A DNA stretch of 64,000 nucleotides, taken from positions 1-64,000 of the forward strand of contig DHCV01000040.1 in NCBI GenBank assembly GCA_002399025.1. Reading direction: 5' to 3'. Source of the stretch: Bacteroidales bacterium UBA4893 (GTDB taxonomy: Bacteria; Bacteroidota; Bacteroidia; Bacteroidales; P3). Both the position numbers and the translations under genes were made by a program. Positions 60,711 through 64,000 of the stretch are shown one piece after another. The notes under the pieces are model-generated. The model was not told where the DNA came from. It ran no database searches and worked only from the letters and a program-made list of their open reading frames with translations. Every line of letters begins with the position of its first letter. Within the stretch, counting starts at the first letter, position 1.

Positions 60711-62157
60711 ATCCAATTTTAAAATTGTTAGTAATTTGATTTGTCTTCCCATTTGAAATAGGGTCAGTTAAAATATTTGAAAGACTTCTTTGAAATTGAT
60801 AACCATAGATGAATCTTCTAAATCTGAATTCAACCTCAGTTTGAACTCCAAAAACATTTTTATTTAAATAATTCTTTTGTTCAACGCCATTTATATTTGC
60901 TCTGCTATCAAAAATATAACTATAAAATCCTCCTATTGATACAGAAAATTCATAATCATTATTAGGAGTATTTGCCTTTAGAGAAAGTAGAATTGGAATA
61001 GAAGCACTATGATACTTTACTTCTGATTCATATCTATTTGCTCCCAAATAATTATAATTAACACCAGTTTTAATTGCAAAGAAGTTACTTAACTCAAATT
61101 TGCCAAAAAAACCAGCTCCATAAGCAAAATCTGTTTTCCCTGTCATTCTTCCTCCTGAATAGTAGTGTTTATTATTCCCTATCGCTAATTCAAAACCATA
61201 ATAGTTTGAAGGAATTGGTTTTTTCATTCTAAGACTCTTCTTAGAAGGTTTTATTTGTTCAACATTAGCAAAGTTTAGAACTGCTTCATAAAAGAAATTT
61301 GAAATATCATTTATTCCTTCGTAGTCTATTAGCTGTGCATCATCTTCAGGTTTATGATAAGGTGATTTTAGTCCAGTTGAAACATAAAAAGAAGGAATAT
61401 TCTTTTTTAGAAAAGAATCATGGTCAGAACCAGTAAATATACTATTGTCAAAATCTTTAAACTTAACCTTATATTTATTGTTTAAGGAATAATTTTTGAA
61501 ATATTGAGAGTAGTTATCAATTAACCCAACTCCAACAATCTTTAATTCCTTAGAGGTTTTAAGAAAACCAACCATATCAAGGCTCATCATTAGTTTAGTA
61601 TTATTGCTAATTAATATATCATTATGTTTTGCTTTACTGTTTGCAAAATAGTATGAACCATTTAATCCAGTTTCTTCACTATCAAAAGCAATTATGACAA
61701 TACTCCTTTTAAATTTCTCTTTGTTCTCATTTATTTTTCTTCCCAATTCCAAAATTAAAGAAGTTCCTGAAGCATTATCGTCTGCTCCATTATATATTAT
61801 TGTATCACCATTTTTAATTCTATAACCCAAATGGTCATAATGAGCCCCAAGAACAATAAACTCATTTTTAAGTATTGGGTCGCTTCCTTCAATAACACAA
61901 TAAATATTCTTTTGGGTTGTTCCTTCTCTAATAATTTGATAAATTGGCTTTAACCCATTTTCAATAAAACGACTATAAATATATTGAGAAGCTTTATTTC
62001 CATATATTGTTCCAGCACCTCTTCCCATAAGAGAATCGGAAGCTAAAACATAAACATCTTTCTTAATTCTTTCAATAGAATTTTGAGAAAAAGCATTAGT
62101 TGAAGGGAGAATAACTAATGCAATAATGAAAGTGAATAAAAATCTTTTTAAGCTCAT
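60700..62157 (-). CDS. M28-family metallopeptidase fused to an outer-membrane beta-barrel
   Basis: 485 aa from MSLKRFLFTF, giving a clean signal peptide (ends NAFSQ); an ATG at 62187 lies within comM. Residues about 20-310 are an M28 zinc aminopeptidase: GAHYDHLGY, NGADDNASGTSLILEL, FDSEETGLNGSYYF, LDMVGFL, PYHKPEDD. Residues about 320-485 alternate polar and aromatic strands (YYGFELAIG, FAYGAGFFGKFEL, FAIKTGVNYNYLG, ASIPILLSLK, FSVSIGGFYSYIF, FGVQTEVEFRFRRFIYGYQF) and end FKIGYVF, as in small OmpA/OmpX-like barrels. The fusion suggests a peptidase tethered to the outer membrane. Confidence 0.85.
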   Translation of the reverse strand: MSLKRFLFTFIIALVILPSTNAFSQNSIERIKKDVYVLASDSLMGRGAGTIYGNKASQYIYSRFIENGLKPIYQIIREGTTQKNIYCVIEGSDPILKNEFIVLGAHYDHLGYRIKNGDTIIYNGADDNASGTSLILELGRKINENKEKFKRSIVIIAFDSEETGLNGSYYFANSKAKHNDILISNNTKLMMSLDMVGFLKTSKELKIVGVGLIDNYSQYFKNYSLNNKYKVKFKDFDNSIFTGSDHDSFLKKNIPSFYVSTGLKSPYHKPEDDAQLIDYEGINDISNFFYEAVLNFANVEQIKPSKKSLRMKKPIPSNYYGFELAIGNNKHYYSGGRMTGKTDFAYGAGFFGKFELSNFFAIKTGVNYNYLGANRYESEVKYHSASIPILLSLKANTPNNDYEFSVSIGGFYSYIFDSRANINGVEQKNYLNKNVFGVQTEVEFRFRRFIYGYQFQRSLSNILTDPISNGKTNQITNNFKIGYVF

Positions 62158-62174
62158 AGTATTTTTTTTAGTAA

Positions 62175-63713
62175 TTATCTGCCCCAAGTTTCTCTATCAA
62201 GACTTCTGTATCCAATTGCTTCAGCCAAGTGAGGATTTTCTATGTTTTTACTTCCTTCCAAATCAGCAATTGTTCTTGAAACTTTTAGGATTCTATCATA
62301 AGCTCTTGCCGATAAACCAAGCTTTTCCATAGCTCTTTTCAATAGATTGACACCATTCTCATCCAACTTACAATATTCCTTAAGCATTTTTGGAGTCATT
62401 TGAGCATTACAATGAATACTTTCCTTGTCCTTAAATCTTTCTTGTTGAATTTTCCTCGCCCTAAGAACTCTTTCTCTAATCACACTGCTTGCCTCTCCAT
62501 CCCTCATTTCCGAAAGGTCTTTGAAAGGAACAGGAACAACCTCAATTTGAATATCAATCCTATCTAACAAAGGACCAGAAATCTTGTTCAAATACTTCGA
62601 AACAACACCTCCAGCACAGGTACAACTAATATTTGGATGATTATAGTAACCACAAGGACAAGGATTCATTGCAGCAACCAGCATAAAGCTCGCAGGATAG
62701 CGTATGGCTTGCTTTGAACGCGAAATAGTAATCTCTCTTTCTTCCATTGGCTGACGCAAAACCTCCAAAACATTTCTTTTAAATTCAGGCAGCTCATCCA
62801 AAAACAAAACTCCATTATGTGAAAGAGAAATTTCTCCAGGTTGAGGATAAGCTCCTCCTCCAACAAGTGCAACATCCGAAATTGTATGATGAGGATTGCG
62901 GAAAGGACGAACTGAAATTAAAGGAGTATTCTTTGACATCTTGCCAGCAACGGAATGTATCTTAGTTGTTTCCAAGCTCTCTTCCAAAGACAAAGGAGGC
63001 AAAACGGACGGAAGTCTTTTTGCAAGCATAGTTTTTCCACTTCCAGGAGGTCCAATTAAAATAACATTATGACTTCCTGCAGCAGCAATCTCCATTCCTC
63101 TTTTAATGTTTTCCTGACCTCTAACATCTGTAAAGTCAAACTCATAAAGCTCCAGCCCTCTATTAAAAACCTCATCGCAATCAACCTGAGTTGCCTCCAA
63201 GAGATTAGTTCCATTGAAGAAATTAATAACCTCTAATATATTTTCAACCCCATAAACATCAATCCCCTTAACAATTGCAGCCTCAGGAGCATTTGTTTTA
63301 GGTAAGATAAAACCTTTGAAACCCTGTGCCTTTGCCTCCAAAGCAATGGGCAAGGCTCCTTTAATTGGTTGAAGACTTCCATCCAAAGAAAGCTCCCCCA
63401 TAATTAAATACTGCGACAAGTTATCAGCAATAATTTGTTCCGAAGCAGCCAAAATACCCATAGCAATAGGTAGGTCATAAGCCGAGCCTTCCTTACGAAT
63501 GTCGGCAGGTGCCATATTTATAATTATCTTTTTACCAGGGATTTTATAACCAAAACACTGCAAGGCAGACGAAACTCTTTGATAACTTTCCTTTACAGCA
63601 TTATCGGGAAGTCCAACCAGAAAAAAACCAACCCCTTGTTCAACCGAAACCTCTACACAAATAGTTGTTGCTGTAATTCCACTAATTGCACTTCCAAAAG
63701 CTTTTACCAACAT
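62175..63713 (-). CDS. comM: YifB/ComM-family Mg-chelatase-like AAA+ ATPase
   Basis: 512 aa, cytosolic. N-terminal Lon-protease-like S5 domain (GFFLVGLPDNAVKESYQRV), Walker A GPPGSGKT at 221-228, Walker B VLFLDELPEF, a zinc-like CPCGYYNHPNISCTC, and the C-terminal helical lid with LSARAYDRILKVSRTIADLEGS. ComM is a helicase that promotes branch migration of incoming DNA in natural transformation. One base after the DUF4296 lipoprotein gene. Confidence 0.94.
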   Translation of the reverse strand: MLVKAFGSAISGITATTICVEVSVEQGVGFFLVGLPDNAVKESYQRVSSALQCFGYKIPGKKIIINMAPADIRKEGSAYDLPIAMGILAASEQIIADNLSQYLIMGELSLDGSLQPIKGALPIALEAKAQGFKGFILPKTNAPEAAIVKGIDVYGVENILEVINFFNGTNLLEATQVDCDEVFNRGLELYEFDFTDVRGQENIKRGMEIAAAGSHNVILIGPPGSGKTMLAKRLPSVLPPLSLEESLETTKIHSVAGKMSKNTPLISVRPFRNPHHTISDVALVGGGAYPQPGEISLSHNGVLFLDELPEFKRNVLEVLRQPMEEREITISRSKQAIRYPASFMLVAAMNPCPCGYYNHPNISCTCAGGVVSKYLNKISGPLLDRIDIQIEVVPVPFKDLSEMRDGEASSVIRERVLRARKIQQERFKDKESIHCNAQMTPKMLKEYCKLDENGVNLLKRAMEKLGLSARAYDRILKVSRTIADLEGSKNIENPHLAEAIGYRSLDRETWGR

Positions 63714-63714
63714 A

Positions 63715-64000
63715 TTAATTTAGTTTTTTTGAGACCATATCTAATAAAAGAGTGAACTCCTTTTGATTAGAGCTGTAGTATTCAATGCTCTTATTATACT
63801 TTTCTTCACTAATATTATGTTTATGAAAAATGTCTTCATTATATTGCTTTTGCCTTATGTTCCTAACTGTCATATTGGAATCTTCCTTAATATTAACCAA
63901 AGACTGAGCCTTTTGAATGTCGGCAATTATCTCAGCCAAGTTTTCTTTTGGAATAATATTCTTATTGGTTGATTCATTCTTAGAACAAGAAAGAAAAGGA
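63715..64000 (-). CDS. DUF4296-type lipoprotein (partial, start beyond right edge)
   Basis: The frame stays open to the window edge with no ATG; it reads PFLSCSKNES near the edge, a lipobox with Cys, so the start lies a few codons outside. The visible 94 codons match DUF4296 of Bacteroidota: ENLAEIIADIQKAQSL, RNIRQKQYNEDIFHKHNISEEKYNKSIEYY, LLLDMVSKKLN. Function unknown; outer-membrane or periplasmic lipoprotein. Confidence 0.78.
   Translation of the reverse strand, partial: PFLSCSKNESTNKNIIPKENLAEIIADIQKAQSLVNIKEDSNMTVRNIRQKQYNEDIFHKHNISEEKYNKSIEYYSSNQKEFTLLLDMVSKKLN

Overview
The window looks like a chromosomal segment of an AT-rich, anaerobic member of the Bacteroidota, most likely order Bacteroidales. 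Evidence: many genes carry the Bacteroidota -7 promoter box TAnnTTTG; two BspA-like leucine-rich-repeat surface proteins end in type IX secretion (Por) sorting domains; HU-HIG type histone-like genes occur twice; the uppS-bamA-skp-skp order, a complete Na+-NQR operon, a SusC-family-like TonB receptor and hybrid-cluster protein are all present. Genus cannot be told from the sequence. There is no rRNA, no CRISPR array, and no recognisable transposase or integrase.

Layout: (1) 1-5.2 kb: start of a secreted protein (cut by the edge), lipB-pyrF, a class II Fic protein behind tandem repeats, a REP-like repeat cluster, and two envelope proteins. (2) 5.4-10.4 kb, module A: unknown 605-aa protein, terminator, structured leader, small Cys-containing protein, RepA-like RecA-fold ATPase with C-terminal HTH, and a zinc-finger/toprim-like (DUF6371-type) protein. 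(3) 10.8-20 kb: HU-like gene 1, a Glu-rich protein, a SpoIIE-type phosphatase, two Sel1-repeat proteins, a phosphohexomutase and a TonB-dependent receptor. (4) 20-25 kb: ferritin, 3-methyladenine glycosylase, and a Crp/Fnr regulator divergent from hcp and a two-cluster ferredoxin. Two identical-geometry palindromes mark a small nitrosative-stress regulon. tRNA-Leu follows. (5) 25-29.8 kb: uppS-bamA-skp-skp. (6) 30-34.4 kb, module B: an inverted, diverged second copy of module A. (7) 34.5-40.6 kb: two LRR/T9SS proteins, a lipoprotein, REP-like repeats, an AbiEi-like antitoxin remnant and HU-like gene 2. (8) 40.9-56.5 kb: housekeeping genes (rbfA, lolC/E-like, cysS, M28 cyclase-like, Rieske-like lipoprotein, lpxK, punA, nif3-like, zinc-ribbon, pyrC, nqrABCDEF). 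(9) 56.9-64 kb, minus strand: alpha-L-fucosidase, GH16-like lipoprotein, M28 peptidase fused to a beta-barrel, comM, and a DUF4296 lipoprotein cut by the edge.

The most unusual part is the pair of inverted modules A and B. Their leader (about 130 nt, nearly identical, able to fold into a three-way junction with an alternative hairpin), the small gene and the first dozen codons of the ATPase are strongly conserved, while everything downstream and upstream has diverged. The toprim-like genes of both modules have different dispersed palindromic repeats inserted in frame at the same linker, a situation known from Rickettsia palindromic elements. At least four families of short dispersed or tandem repeats fill the intergenic spaces around these modules.
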